A stretch of DNA of 64,000 bases, taken from Chara braunii (taxonomy: Eukaryota > Streptophyta > Charophyceae > Charales > Characeae). Below are positions 53,260 to 64,000 of the stretch, in pieces; position 1 is the first letter of the stretch; each line of letters opens with the position of its first letter. The stretch lies in assembly GCA_003427395.1 (NCBI GenBank), contig BFEA01000321.1, positions 237,384 through 301,383 on the forward strand, in the 5' to 3' direction. The notes under the pieces were generated by a model, which saw nothing but the letters and a program-made list of their open reading frames with translations, was not told where the DNA came from and did not search any database. The position numbers and the translations under genes were made by a program.

Positions 53260-55074
53260 CTAGCTGCTCGGCCGCTGACGAATGGCCTTCGCTATTTCCA
53301 GCAATGCGTGGCACATGAGTTTGTTGACTTCGTCTGACGTGGCATAGTGCTTCCTTTGCACTTCCACCTCCGCTTCCAACGCCTCGCACTGCCGGACCTG
53401 GATAGAGCATTGCCGCTTGCTCGCACTCTCCATCGTCGACGCCATCAGCTCCCCGTGTTTCTCCATGCATTCCGCCAGCGCCTCGAAAGTCTGCTGCCTC
53501 GTGTTCTTCCTTTTCCCAGAACCGCCGAGGGTGCCCGTCGTTTGCGAAGAGCCTCACATCGACCCCTCCTCGTCGTCTTCTCGCCCTGCACCACCTTCCC
53601 CGTCCGCCACCGAGTCAGGATCCACGTAAGACGTCGAAGGCGGGCGCACGCCGCCAGGCGCACCAGTGTCTGCCACGTTCCTCAGGTGGATGGTGTGGTT
53701 CATCCCAGTCGACCCCTCTATCTCGTCATAAACTGAGCGATCCATCGTGAAATTGAAGCCCCTGCTCGCCCTCTCCTTCGACGTCAACTGGAAAAAGTCG
53801 GCACCCCCTGATGGTGATTGAAAGTGATGAACTTTCTTGAACTGCTGCATTAGATTGTCCCACTTCTTCCCGCATTTCTCCGCATTCCTGTACACGCCGA
53901 CGTTCTTCAACCTTTGGGCGACGTCTTGCCATTTCCATTCTCGCGGTTTCATTCGTGCGTATGCGTGCCCCATCCCCTGCACATGCGCATCTTGGTCACG
54001 TTTAGCCCTTATGAGGGCTATAATGTGTTCCACGGACCAGAAGTTGCGCTTCTCCTCCGCATCACCGTCGCCTTCGCCACCGCTCCCCTTTCCCTGCCCT
54101 TTTTTCGCCCGCGAACGAGCATTGCGGCCGGAAGGCTTGGACTTCCCACCCTTACCAGCCATGCCGGTCTGCAACGATGGCGACGCGTGACCACCCCCCC
54201 CTTTCCCACACTCTACGTCGTTGTCTTCGTCGTCGTCGTCGTCTGCTTCCGCCCGTGGATCGTCCGTCTCGTTCTCGTTCTCCCAGTCTCCCACGTGAAG
54301 ACGCTCCACCCCACGTGTGATGTATTCCTCTCGCCGCAGCCGGTGATCCCGCCGCAGGTCCCTCCACACCTCCCTCCCGTCGCGACCATCACCAACATCC
54401 AAGAAGTCGGTCCCGCCGTCGACTCCGACGCCACGGCCTCGTGCCACTTCCGACGCCGCAGACAGGGGAGATGGCAACTGCATCCACTCCGGCCGACCCT
54501 GGGCGCCCTTGGACAAAGAGGCCGCCCGTGGTTGGGCCGTCGACGAGTTCCGGTTCGCTCCCGCCATCTCACTCGCCAACGCCCTCGTCCTCGCTGATCG
54601 ATCAACAGCTGTCAATTGCCCGCCTTCGTCGCCGGGGTGGGGTCGCACGAGCACTGTGTGTGATGGAGTTGTAGACCGCCCGGTGGACAAACCAAACGAC
54701 AGGTTGACGCGGCCATCTCCTTCGTCTTCGCCAAGGCCAGGCCGAAGGAGTTGAGTGAACGACTGCTCGTACACGTCGCCGCCCGTCCCGCACAGCTCCG
54801 TGGCTGACCATTCCTGCATTGATCCGCAGCCCAACGACACGGTTTGTGGCCATCTCTCCACCTCCTCCTCCTCGTCCGATGAGCCGGGGAGTGGTTGCAA
54901 GTGCGGTGGGAATGCATCACACCCAACCCGCTGGGAGGCCCGGCCAACGGTCGACAGGCTCCCACCGCACCGCCTCCCTCCGACCTGCTCCCCACCGAAC
55001 TGGGGGATCGCCTGCCGTGCCTCCATCCTGGCGTCCTTCATCGAAGACCTTGTTTTGCGTCGACGCGGCGGCAT
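53260..55074 (-). pseudogene. Myb/SANT-like (trihelix-type) DNA-binding protein of the Harbinger element
   Basis: The start is ATG at 55074 (MPPRRRKTRSSMKDAR). Residues 1-340 are low-complexity with acidic and basic clusters. The trihelix-like domain lies at about 343-415: NFWSVEHIIALIRAKRDQ, then REWKWQDVAQRLKNVGV and KCGKKWDNLMQQFKKVHHF, with the conserved tryptophans. A TGA at 53554 ends the frame after 506 codons, but the same frame continues with KRKNTRQQTFEALAECMEKH and VRQCEALEAEVEVQRKHYA, a C-terminal coiled coil, to 53260. CGA-to-TGA is the simplest explanation. In Harbinger elements this protein carries the transposase to the nucleus and the element ends. Confidence 0.82.
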
Positions 55075-55755
55075 GTTCCCAAGGATACACACGCGGAAGA
55101 GAACCACGAGGAGCAGCAACAGCACAACGAGGAGCAGCAGCGGCAGCCTGCGGAACACATTAGCCATGAAAAAGTCGACGACGACGGCAGCAAACGGAAG
55201 ACAACGTGGGCGCCAACATAACAGTGGAGCGCAGTGCTGCAAACGGCCGTCCCGACTTCGCAACAAACCCCCGAGGATGTCTTCGGTCTCCCACGGTCAG
55301 TGCGTAATTGGGAGCTGGAGTGCGGCCTTAAAAATTCGTATATGCCGACCGTTGGGACATTCCCGCGGATTGCCATACGCGACGACACAAGACGGTACCT
55401 TCTGGACATCGGGGATGCCGGTTGGCCGCAAACGGTAACCGTTGGAGTGAAGCCGAACGTTGCCGACCCAACATGTCCGTGGAGACGCAGCAGGACCACC
55501 GATGGACCAGACGGAATTGAAAAATGTCGTCGAAGGAGCTGCCATCAACGCCCCGATTCTTCCGGAAGCTCGACCTCCGAGGGACCTCGGGAGGTCCCTT
55601 GAAGAAATCGCCAAAATGGCTGTGGCCCCGAGGAATCCCCGAGGAATCCCCGAGGAAATGTTTTCACATTTTCTTTTCCGCGTCTTCCCCAAGGATGAGT
55701 GGAACGACCATTTCCTTGGGGAATTTCGAGCCCCAAGGAGTGTCGAACGAGGCCC

Positions 55756-55904
55756 TCTGTCTCCAGAAGATTGACTGTGCAGGTTGTTGGGAAAAAAGGG
55801 AATAAACCTCTTCGCCATGTACCAGGTGCCGGATTCCTCTTGCTGAGAGACTGGTTCCTCCCTCTCCCAACTACCTTTTACCCAAAAAAAAAAAAAAAAA
55901 AAAA
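55756..55904 (+). other. A-tailed sequence next to the Harbinger element
   Basis: After the target duplication comes about 125 bp of unknown sequence ending in an A-run of 21 (about 55884-55904), consistent with a small retroposed sequence in plus orientation. Confidence 0.4.
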
Positions 55905-56349
55905 ACTCATCCAGCATTATCAATCCGTCTGTTCCACTCGATGACCTGGATGACCTGGATGATGACAGTTCGTCTCTTCAGAGATACTGCTTTCGTCTTT
56001 TGATTCTTGAACTGGATGACTGGATGACTGGCCGCTTTGTGCGGACACAGTCTCGCTGCCTGTGGCCTTCTGCTGGTGCTCTGAGGTGGGGGGTGCGTTC
56101 GCCGGGGGGCACCGGGGATTGACACTGCTTTATGACAGGATCTCCGATAAGGAGAGGGCATGGGTGTAAAAAGGGTCCAGGAAATCAGAGGGCCGGCGGA
56201 GCGGGAAAAAAGAATCAATACGGGTCCAGTCCCTGAAGACCAGTCTGTAGTCTCTTGCTTCCTCCAGGACTCGGTTACTACCCAAGACATCTCTACTCCA
56301 TTCAACCATTGCTATCCACCCTCCCCTCTCCCCTCCCCAACCATTCTGT
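55905..56349. other. No gene recognised
   Basis: CTGGATGAC is repeated near 55945 and 56010. This may contain the 3' UTR of the minus-strand LINE that follows, but no tail was identified. Confidence 0.35.
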
Positions 56350-59300
56350 ACTAAAGTTTGTGATTGCCCGTTTCACATCTCCTATTTGCTGATACATGTC
56401 CAGTTGGGTTTTCAAGGCTCGTCATCTGCATGTTAATTCTAACTGGACCTGTTGTTGAATTTGTTATGTGATCTCCTCTCCTTCGACGCATATTTTTTCC
56501 ATGGTCAGTAGGCACCACTGCCACCATAAGGCCCACAGCACTGCTTGTCTCCCCAGCCTATACATATTATCTGTGAAGGCTGTTTTTTCTTGCAATGGCC
56601 AATGCCCCGCCAGGATCGCCTGCCAGGACCAGGGCCAGGGGCTTTGTATTCCGATCTTTCTCCACAGTGTCACCCTGTCCCACCATCTCCATGTAAACAG
56701 CGCAATCGGGCATTGCATGAAAATGTGTTTGATTGTTTCATCCTTCTTACAGGCTGGAAAAAAATGAAGGCACCGCAGGCACCAGGGACTGGCAGGCCAG
56801 TGTACGCGTCAGCAGGGCATTGCAAGCCCTTTCTGTTCCAAATTGGTGTGGTTTATCAACCAGTCATTGGTTGGCAGACATCGGTGTATTATTTGCCATT
56901 GCAAGGACGTGATCTTGGCTGGTTTCGCCATTTGCTCTTGGAACCACTTTATTGGTGTGAGCTGACTGTGGAAATTGGCCCATCATTCCATGATGACGTC
57001 TCTCAGCTTTCGCTCGGGTCTTAACATTCGGTACGCTGATTTGACTGTCATCTTTTGCAGACTGGTCTGTTTCGAGGGTGGACCAGTTCGCCTTGAGGGG
57101 GCTCTCCACTGCCATCCTAGTGGGTCAAAGGCAAGCTCGTGAATGCTTGTCTGTGGCTGGATGACCACCTGTTCCCCCCCTTCCTCGAGGACCCTGACTC
57201 TGTACAGGGTGTCCCGGTCCTGCCATTCCAAGGGAGCCCCGCTACCATCAATATTAGAATATTCTATCAGGGCCATTCGTGGGTTCGCTATATGAATTTG
57301 GCCCACCCGTCCCAGGTTCCTCCTTGCCGCAACCCAATCCCCTTTCTGCAGTGTAGGCCCCCGTCGCAAGGTCCTGTGCCGGGCCAGAAGAACTGACTCA
57401 ATAATTACCTCTATGTGTTGTTCAATATGATGGCAGTACCGCAGGGATTCACGCAGTTGGTCTGCTGTCTTCCAATCATTTCTCTCGCCGTCCTACATGT
57501 CTCTAATACGTAGGACTCCCCACTTGATCCACCTTCTCCATAGTGCCTCAGTGTTAATTCTAACACAACCCTGCGAGTCCGAAAGCCACTTGTTTCCAAA
57601 GAGGGGTTGCCTACTTATCTCCTCCCATCGGTCCGGGTAGGGTTTGTCAGGAAGTGGTGGTTTGCACCACTTTATCAGCAGGGATGGCCAGGAAGTGGTA
57701 GTTCGTCCGGCAGCTGATCAGACCAGGGACCCCACGGAATAGCCCAAAACCGGTCCTCTAACCACGTCGTCGGGTGGACTTCCGGGGTGGTAGATGGAGC
57801 CAGGCGGCCTAGATGTTCCACGGCCAAGGGCGTCCACGAGCAATTTGGGTTGAACAGCAGCCTCTTGATCCATTGCAGTTGCAATGCTTATGTTTGAGTT
57901 GCCAGGTCAATTAGTCACAACCCTCCCCCTACCTTTGGTTGAACGATTGAGTCCCATGTCACTCGGTTGATCACATTGGTTATCTCACAATCTCCCCGCC
58001 AGAGGTAGGCCGCAACTCTGGCCTTGAGCGCTCTTGCTGCTACTTTGCTTAAGGGTCAGAGCAGGGGCTTGTACCATAGAGATGCAAACACAACATTATT
58101 GATTATCAGGGCTTTGACAAAGAGGGAGGTGGGTTTATCTTTCCAGGCCATTAGTTTGGATAGAGTTGGTGTCCCCACCCATTCATCATTCGTTGTTGGG
58201 CAGCCCATCGCTATCATAGATATGCCCAGAACCTATGTGACACCCTCACCAAGGGGTGCTCCGGCGGGCGTCCCCCTTGATAATGTATCCACCATCCTTG
58301 TGTTTTGCTACCCCAGTTGACCGCTATGTCAGAGACCCCCCCAAATCTCAACATCATCTGCTGGATTTCCTCCATGTTCCGGTGAGTCGTCTCCACTATT
58401 ACCGTGAGGTTGTCGGCAAACAGCAAACATACCGGGACCTCATCCTCTGGGATATTGGCAATTTTAATCCTAGTAATATCCTTGTTGGCCCTCAGGTTTG
58501 TCGTCAAAGCCTCGATAATGATCAGGAATACGAGGGGGGCAATTGGATCCCCTTGCCTCACAGACCATTCCAATAGTATTGTCGGCATCAGAGAGCCATT
58601 AACCTGAACTCTAGTGGTTGGGTTCCGGCGAAAAATCTGCACCCATCTTCTGAAATTTGACCCAAAGTTCATTCTTTCTAAGATCTTGTCCAAAAATATC
58701 CAATCCACATGATCATAGGCTTTCTCAAAGTCTATGAACACTAAGGCCGTGTTTTGTTTCGAGTGACAGGTTAGCTGCAAGATTTCATGTACCAAAAGAA
58801 TGTTTTCTTGTATATTCTGATTTTGCATAAAACCGGTCTGGTCCGGATGGATTATGTTCTCCATTAGGGGAATCATTCGTTCAACCAGGGTTTTGGCCAA
58901 AATCTTATACACCACTGTAAGTAGGGTGATAGGACGATAATTCCTGATGTCCATCTTATCACCTTTTTTGTACAGTAGGGTTAACACTCCTTGACCCACC
59001 ATCTCCCCTGTGCGCCAGGCCTCCTCGTAGAACTCCATGACGCTGTTGCCCATGAAGTCCCTTGTAGCTTCCCATAATTCTTTAGGGAATCCGTCAATCT
59101 CGGACGTCTTCTCTTCTTCCATTTTCAATAGGGCTGCCCAGACTTCTTGTTTGGAGAGAGGCGCCTCTAAAGTTTCTCATTGCTCCGGCATCAGCTTCTT
59201 GTCTACCGGTTCTAGGAACTCATCTATCCTCTGGTAGTGAGCCTCACTGCCAACATCCGGTATGTGAGATGAGAAAAGGTCTTTGAAGAAATCACGTAAA

Positions 59301-60205
59301 ATTTTGGTAAACCCTGCAGTCGCCAGGCCCGGTGCGGCGTCCCTCACAATTGGGTCATGTAGGGCATCGATCATGGTGCGTCGGATTCTTGCTCGAGCGA
59401 GACCAAAAAAACGTGCTTTCATCGCCCCCTCAGAAGAGAAGTGTGACAGTTCCCCCCTAATTCTTATCCCTTGTCATCGATAATGTGTGAATTGTAATAG
59501 CTGATTTTTAAGTTGTTGGATTTGGTCCTGGTTGGCTTGTGCGCTATCTCGCTGTTCTAAATCACAGAGTTGTTGCATGATTTCTATTTCTTGCTGGAAG
59601 TGTTGGGAAGCTAAAAGCTTTGAAAACTCATGGCACGTTTTTTAGAGGAAGAACGGACCATTATTAAACCATTTGATGTAGGATTCAATTTCCGGTTGGC
59701 AGTCTTGCCAGTATTCCCATACTTGTCGAAGATAGCCTTGGAAGGAGCCCAGTCGGAGCAGGGAGGTGTTGAGTTTATGGAATCCTGGCCCCCAATCGGG
59801 CCGTTTGCAGAAAGTGAAGACCGCTAAACACATCTTGTGGTCCAGCCCCGTGTATGGGCTTGAGGGTAGTATTGCAGCGGCGGTGAGGCCGCCCGCCAAG
59901 TCTTCCTCTGCGAGGATCAGATAAATTCGTGATTTAGATAGTCTATCCGGGTTATTGTTTTTGATGCACGTGAAGGCTCTCTCCGTGGGATGTAGGCGTC
60001 TGAAGGTGTCAAGGAGATTGAGGGATGTGCACAAGTCTCCGATCATTCTTTCATCCTCTTCAGCATAGTGGGCACAAGAAGGGGAGACTTTCCACCTATC
60101 CATCCATCTGTCTGGTGCGGCGTTTAAGTCTCCGGCTAGGATCACCGGGACCCCCTGCGGGGGTACTGCTTTCAGGTCCTCTAAAAGCTTTCTCCTACCT
60201 TGCAC
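56350..60205 (-). mobile_element. LINE fragment, 5'-truncated and degenerate
   Basis: Minus-strand order: partial endonuclease (60205-59642), linker, reverse transcriptase (59128-58214), ORF2 C-terminal linker (57369-56983) and Trp-rich tail (56718-56464). It begins abruptly at 60205, where repeat H starts. It belongs to the same broad LINE type as the 3-11 kb copy but is clearly a different family. Confidence 0.88.
58214..60205 (-). pseudogene. LINE ORF2: endonuclease part and reverse transcriptase
   Basis: The endonuclease part shows LAGDLNAAPDRW, SKSRIYLILAEEDL and GLDHKMCLAV. The same frame continues through a TAA at 59642, a TGA at 59474 and a TGA at 59177 into the reverse transcriptase: NYRPITLLTVVYKILAKTL, FIDFEKAYDHVDWIFLDKIL, SVRQGDPIAPLVF. 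The catalytic box reads FADN (58409-58420), so the second aspartate is lost. Beyond 58214 a frameshift occurs, after which FLGISMIAMGCPTTNDEWVG continues in a neighbouring frame. It is not functional. Confidence 0.88.
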
Positions 60206-60425
60206 AGCAGTTAATAATCACGCCTAAAACGGCAACGGAAAACGACCACAGCCAAAGAAAAAAAAACATTCCTCTATCATGACGAGGAAGAAGCTTGCCA
60301 GCAGTTGCCAAGAATGAACTGAGCACAACCCTATTGTGCCGAAGTCGCCCACACCTTCACAGCAGCAAGGGGGACTAAGACCAGAGTCGCAGCAGTCCTT
60401 GTAAGTGTCTTCCAACAAGCAACGG
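60206..60425 (+). repeat. Repeat H, copy 2 (empty site for SINE-B)
   Basis: Matches 45648-46030 but without the SINE; the uninterrupted target AGGAAGAAGCTTGCC is at 60285-60299. Confidence 0.88.
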
Positions 60426-60490
60426 CTTCAGCTCCATCACCATCCGGCACCAGCGATCCACAAGGCTAAACGGCTGTGGAGCACAACCCT

Positions 60491-60608
60491 TTTTTTTTTT
60501 TTTTAATTGCTCTGATCGATTCGTGGGGAGCAGCACATGCTGGGAACCGGGCCCAGCGTACCTTCTAATAGGAATACAAATTATACAATGCTTTTTTGAG
60601 TGTCACGT
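60491..60608 (-). mobile_element. SINE-B, short form, 12-bp target duplication
   Basis: GAGCACAACCCT flanks both sides (60479-60490 and 60609-60620). On the minus strand the copy ends CTGGGCCCGGTTCCCAGCAT, CTGCTCCCCACGAATCGATC, AGAGC and an A-tail. Confidence 0.9.
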
Positions 60609-60708
60609 GAGCACAACCCTAATTTTCTTCTCTCTATATCCTATGAACTTCACTAGATGAAAAAAGAAGAAAAAAAAAAAAGAAAGTATACTGGATGTCC
60701 CGACCGAA

Positions 60709-60944
60709 GACCAGGGGCCAAGTCCAAGTCCCACTACCAGCATGGAATTTCCGCAACACCTAAATCTGGACATGTTTGTGGAGATGTGCAGATATTGTGG
60801 AATTCCCTCAACGCCTGAATCTGGACAAGTTCGTAGATATATGCAGAAATGGCATTGAGTTTCCTCAACCACACATCTCCACAAACACATCCAGATTCAG
60901 GCATTGAGGAAGCTCAACACTGCTAGTGGGACTTGGCCCTGGGT
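60709..60944. mobile_element. Foldback element, arms of about 75 bp
   Basis: Left CCAGGGGCCAAGTCC...GTTTGTGGAGATGTG is the inverted complement of right CACATCTCCACAAAC...GGACTTGGCCCTGG. Between them lies a third copy of the arm motif (CCTGAATCTGGACAAGTTCG) in the left orientation. Confidence 0.82.
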
Positions 60945-61100
60945 GTTTCTGTCCTTCACCCCATAGTTATTTATAGCCAGCCACGAAGGACAGAAAGAGT
61001 TGGGGGAAGTGATGATGCAGACTGTTCGTCAGACTGTCCCAGAGTCGTCTGTCATAACTGTCACTCCCTCTCACAGCTTCTCCTTTTTTTTCTTGGTTGT

Positions 61101-61132
<32 letters not shown>

Positions 61133-61353
61133 CCCTGCGTCTCACAGCATCCCTGCTCTACTGCAACCTCCTGACAAATGGTTAACTGTACAACTACTTT
61201 CCCGTTTTGGAAACCTGTTCCAACTTGGACTGCAGTTTTTTTTTTTTTTTTTTTTTTTTAGACTGCAGGTTTTTGAAACTTGAGCTTTGAACCACCTTTT
61301 TTTTCCTTTTTTTTTCTTTTTTTTTCTTTTAAGGAACACCACATTAGGGCCCT

Positions 61354-61460
61354 CTTCCCCCCGAAAAGAACGCTGCCCCAGAAAGAACGCCTGGTCATTG
61401 TCCTTGTATGTAGACTGGAACTTGCCCCGTATGCAGCTATAATGAATGCGAGTTCTTTTT
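61354..61460. mobile_element. Hairpin MITE (CTACC family), copy 7, diverged
   Basis: AGAACGCCTGGTCATTGTCC and GCAGCTATAATGAATGCGAG mark the inner arms; the outer arms are mutated. T-rich runs surround it. Confidence 0.7.
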
Positions 61461-61701
61461 TTTTAATTAACAAAAACTCAGCTGTATTCTTCACTTAAAC
61501 CGCCAGTACATTTCCCAGGCAAAAAAAAAATTGCCCGCGGGTTAACACAGAGGCCGGCCCCGGGCATGCGCGCCGGCCAGATGCATCCCAAATGGTAGGC
61601 CCGCAGGGCCTGAGCCGGACATATGGGGAAAGGTAGTGGCGGTTTAATTACATTTCTCCCACTACCTACCTACCTACCTACCTACCTACCTACCATTATT
61701 C

Positions 61702-61795
61702 CTTTTTTTTTTTTTTTTTTTTTAAAAGAGAACAACCCGGGCTGATGCTAGGGGTGCTGATAGGATCAGGCACCGCTAGCCCTCCCCGAAGCCTA
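61702..61795 (-). mobile_element. SINE-B remnant, long form 3' part
   Basis: T-run, AACCCGGGCTGATGCTAGGG, GTGCTGATAGGATCAGGCAC. The head of the family is missing. Confidence 0.65.
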
Positions 61796-61904
61796 TAGAG
61801 GGGAAAACATGACTAAATCCGTTGGGAAGGATAACTAACTATCAGTAGCCAGCATCTAACCTCTGGGGTGAGGTCCCACTAGCAAAGAAGATTGGATTGA
61901 GCGC

Positions 61905-61990
61905 CGTATCTGGACTTGTTTGTGGAAACGTGCATAAAATCGAGATCCAACGGCTTTTCTGCATCTCTGGTTCAAACATGTCCAGATTCA
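61905..61990. mobile_element. Small foldback related to 60709-60944
   Basis: ATCTGGACTTGTTTGTGGAA and its inverse (CAAACATGTCCAGATTCAGG) flank a short centre; the words are those of the larger foldback. Confidence 0.6.
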
Positions 61991-62126
61991 GGATATTTAT
62001 GCAATACTCTTTGCTGGAGGACATCGCCCCCGGCAAGGGATGGATGGCAGACCCTGCCAAGATCAACCAAGGGGGGCAAGCCGACTATCTCAGCTGGTGC
62101 ACACCAAGCATACGGCAGGTGGCCGA

Positions 62127-62225
62127 ATGATGGCGCATTCTATTCGGGTGAAGAAGGGAACCCTTCTTCTTCTTCTTCTTCTTCTTCTTCTTCTTCTTCT
62201 TCTCCTTCTTCTTCTTCTTCTTCCT
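62127..62225. repeat. Half hairpin MITE followed by (CTT)n
   Basis: GCGCATTCTATTCGGGTGAA at 62132-62151 is the right end of the CTACC family without its partner; a CTT repeat follows from about 62163. Confidence 0.65.
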
Positions 62226-62227
62226 TT

Positions 62228-62312
62228 TTTTTTTTCTTTTTTTTCTAAGGAAATAAAAGCTCCAATCTATTCGTGGGGAGCAACACGTGCTGGGAACCGG
62301 GCCCAGCGTCTT
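62228..62312 (-). mobile_element. SINE-B, short form, minus orientation
   Basis: T-rich tail, CTCCAATCTATTCGTGGGGA, GCAACACGTGCTGGGAACCG, GGCCCAGCGTC, inserted in CTT repeats; part of a second copy follows at about 62342-62365. Confidence 0.75.
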
Positions 62313-62572
62313 CTTCTACTTCTTCTTCTCCTTTTTAATAAATGCTCAGATCTATTCATGGGGTCCTCTATTCAGCATCTCTCACATGAAAGAGAAAGAG
62401 AGGATGCAGGAGTCTAGGAGACAGGTTGTCAGACTGTCCGTCACTGAATCAGTTACAGTCCCAACTAAAACAGTTTCCTACAGCGCCTTCCCGGACCTTC
62501 CCCCTCACCCCCCCACCTCTCCTCCCAGCTTATGCATACATGCATATGTACAATCTCCCCTTCATTTTCGTA

Positions 62573-62694
62573 GGCCACACGCACACTGGGACTTTGCTGG
62601 ATGTATATGACCGCTTTTCCAGCCTGGCCTGGACACACCTGACCACAATTTCGTCCACAGAGAACTGTAAGAAGTCCTTGTGTGAGTATGCCCT
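62573..62694. mobile_element. Small MITE related to 42291-42786
   Basis: Right end AGTCCTTGTGTGAGTATGCC is the family terminus; the left AGGCCACACGCACACTGGGA is a diverged inverted copy. About 122 bp. Confidence 0.55.
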
Positions 62695-62794
62695 TAGTGA
62701 TACACAAGTGCCGTGTGTGGGTGTGTGTGCATCTGTGGGTATGGATGAGGGTGTGGGTGTGGGTGTGAATGTGGCTGTGGGTGCATGTATGTGT

Positions 62795-63532
<738 letters not shown>

Positions 63533-63680
63533 TTTTTTTTTTTCTTTTTTTCTTTTTTTAAGAAACAGCCCGGGCGAGTGCTAGGGGTGCTGATACGAGC
63601 AGGCACCACTAGCATTATCGGGGAGGCTCCATCTATTGGTGGGGAGCAGCACCTGCTGGAAATCGGGTCCAGCGTCCCTG
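63533..63680 (-). mobile_element. SINE-B, long form, best preserved
   Basis: T-rich tail, ACAGCCCGGGCGAGTGCTAG, GATACGAGCAGGCACCACTA, GGTGGGGAGCAGCACCTGCT, AATCGGGTCCAGCGTCCC. The tandem repeat that follows obscures the 5' flank. Confidence 0.85.
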
Positions 63681-63687
63681 TGGAATA

Positions 63688-63771
63688 CAATGTGAACAAT
63701 GTATGAACAATGTATGAACAATGTATGAACAATGTATGAACAATGTATGAACAATGTATGAACAATGTATG
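63688..63771 (+). repeat. 11-bp minisatellite
   Basis: About seven perfect units of AACAATGTATG. Confidence 0.95.
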
Positions 63772-63924
63772 TGAAGATGAGATGTCAGTGTCCATAAGGG
63801 GACCGGGCAGTGAGCAGCCCTGCCTTCTGTTCTTACGAGTTATCAATTATACTGTTGTCGTTGTAACTTTAGACTGTCGATTACTGTCTATCTATTTGTT
63901 GCCTCATGTTGTTATGTCTGATCG

Positions 63925-63952
63925 GTTAAACCCTTAAACCCTTAAACCTTAG
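63925..63952 (-). repeat. Interstitial telomere-like motif
   Basis: TTAAACCC units, an eight-base variant of the plant telomere repeat, three times. Confidence 0.5.
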
Positions 63953-64000
63953 TGGCCTTTCCTGCATGACGTCCTATGGTGAATGATGGTATGCATCAGT

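Larger units (their letters stand above)
46365..55755. mobile_element. PIF/Harbinger transposon, 9.39 kb, three genes
   Basis: The ends GGGGCTCGTTCGACACTCC (46365-46383) and, reverse-complemented, GGGCCTCGTTCGACACTCC (55737-55755) are 19-bp inverted repeats with one mismatch. They are flanked by TCT on both sides (46362-46364 and 55756-55758), the 3-bp duplication of this superfamily. Inside are a DDE transposase (+), an unrecognised gene (-) and a Myb/SANT-like gene (-), the last two reading towards the transposase. The element is longer than most Harbinger elements known to me. Confidence 0.93.

Noticed and set aside
48456-54597. Long frames opposite or out of phase with the Harbinger genes
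   Set aside because: They are shadows created by high GC and CG-rich codons; the called frames contain the family motifs.
63688-63771. CRISPR-like array
   Set aside because: The units are contiguous 11-bp repeats without spacers, in eukaryotic DNA.

Overview
The window is repeat-rich nuclear DNA from a streptophyte, most likely a charophyte alga such as Chara. Three things point there: plant-type interstitial telomeric motifs (TTTAGGG and relatives at 11.76, 14.66, 22.89, 25.38 and 63.93 kb), U6 snRNA copies ending in the plant-type CATAAATCGAGAAATGG, and a receptor-like protein with LDL-receptor class A repeats, a domain combination not expected in a land plant. The genus is an inference. 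No prokaryotic features, rRNA, intact tRNA or CRISPR array were seen.

Only one gene looks like an ordinary host gene: a minus-strand single-pass membrane protein with two LDLa repeats (19.76-21.46 kb), followed directly by a long trinucleotide tract. Nearly everything else is transposable elements, often nested. 3.2-10.8 kb holds a LINE with a zinc-knuckle ORF1 and an endonuclease/reverse-transcriptase ORF2, itself split by two MITEs. 13.3-14.3 kb is a lone LTR. 29.3-38.2 kb is a 5'-truncated minus-strand LINE tail that was hit by a U6 retrocopy (14-bp target duplication) and by a 7-kb Ty3/gypsy chromovirus that has lost its reverse transcriptase. 46.37-55.76 kb is one PIF/Harbinger transposon of 9.39 kb (19-bp inverted termini, TCT target duplication). 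It carries a transposase gene (+), a Myb/SANT-like gene (-) and a third gene (-) that I do not recognise. 56.35-60.2 kb is another degenerate minus-strand LINE.

Between these lie many short families: a hairpin MITE beginning CTACCGTCTTCACCCGAATA (about nine copies), a SINE-like family (here SINE-B, about a dozen copies, one proven by an empty site inside the window), a tRNA-like SINE (SINE-E), a third A-tailed repeat (SINE-C), at least four U6 retrocopies, foldback elements, and a pair of about 750-bp repeats sharing a covarying stem-loop.

The element genes decay in a consistent way: the reading frame is often kept while isolated in-frame stops appear, many explicable as C-to-T changes. The least conventional items are the three-gene Harbinger element, whose transposase has amides at two of the three expected catalytic positions, the LDLa receptor-like gene, the hairpin MITE family and the covarying stem-loop.
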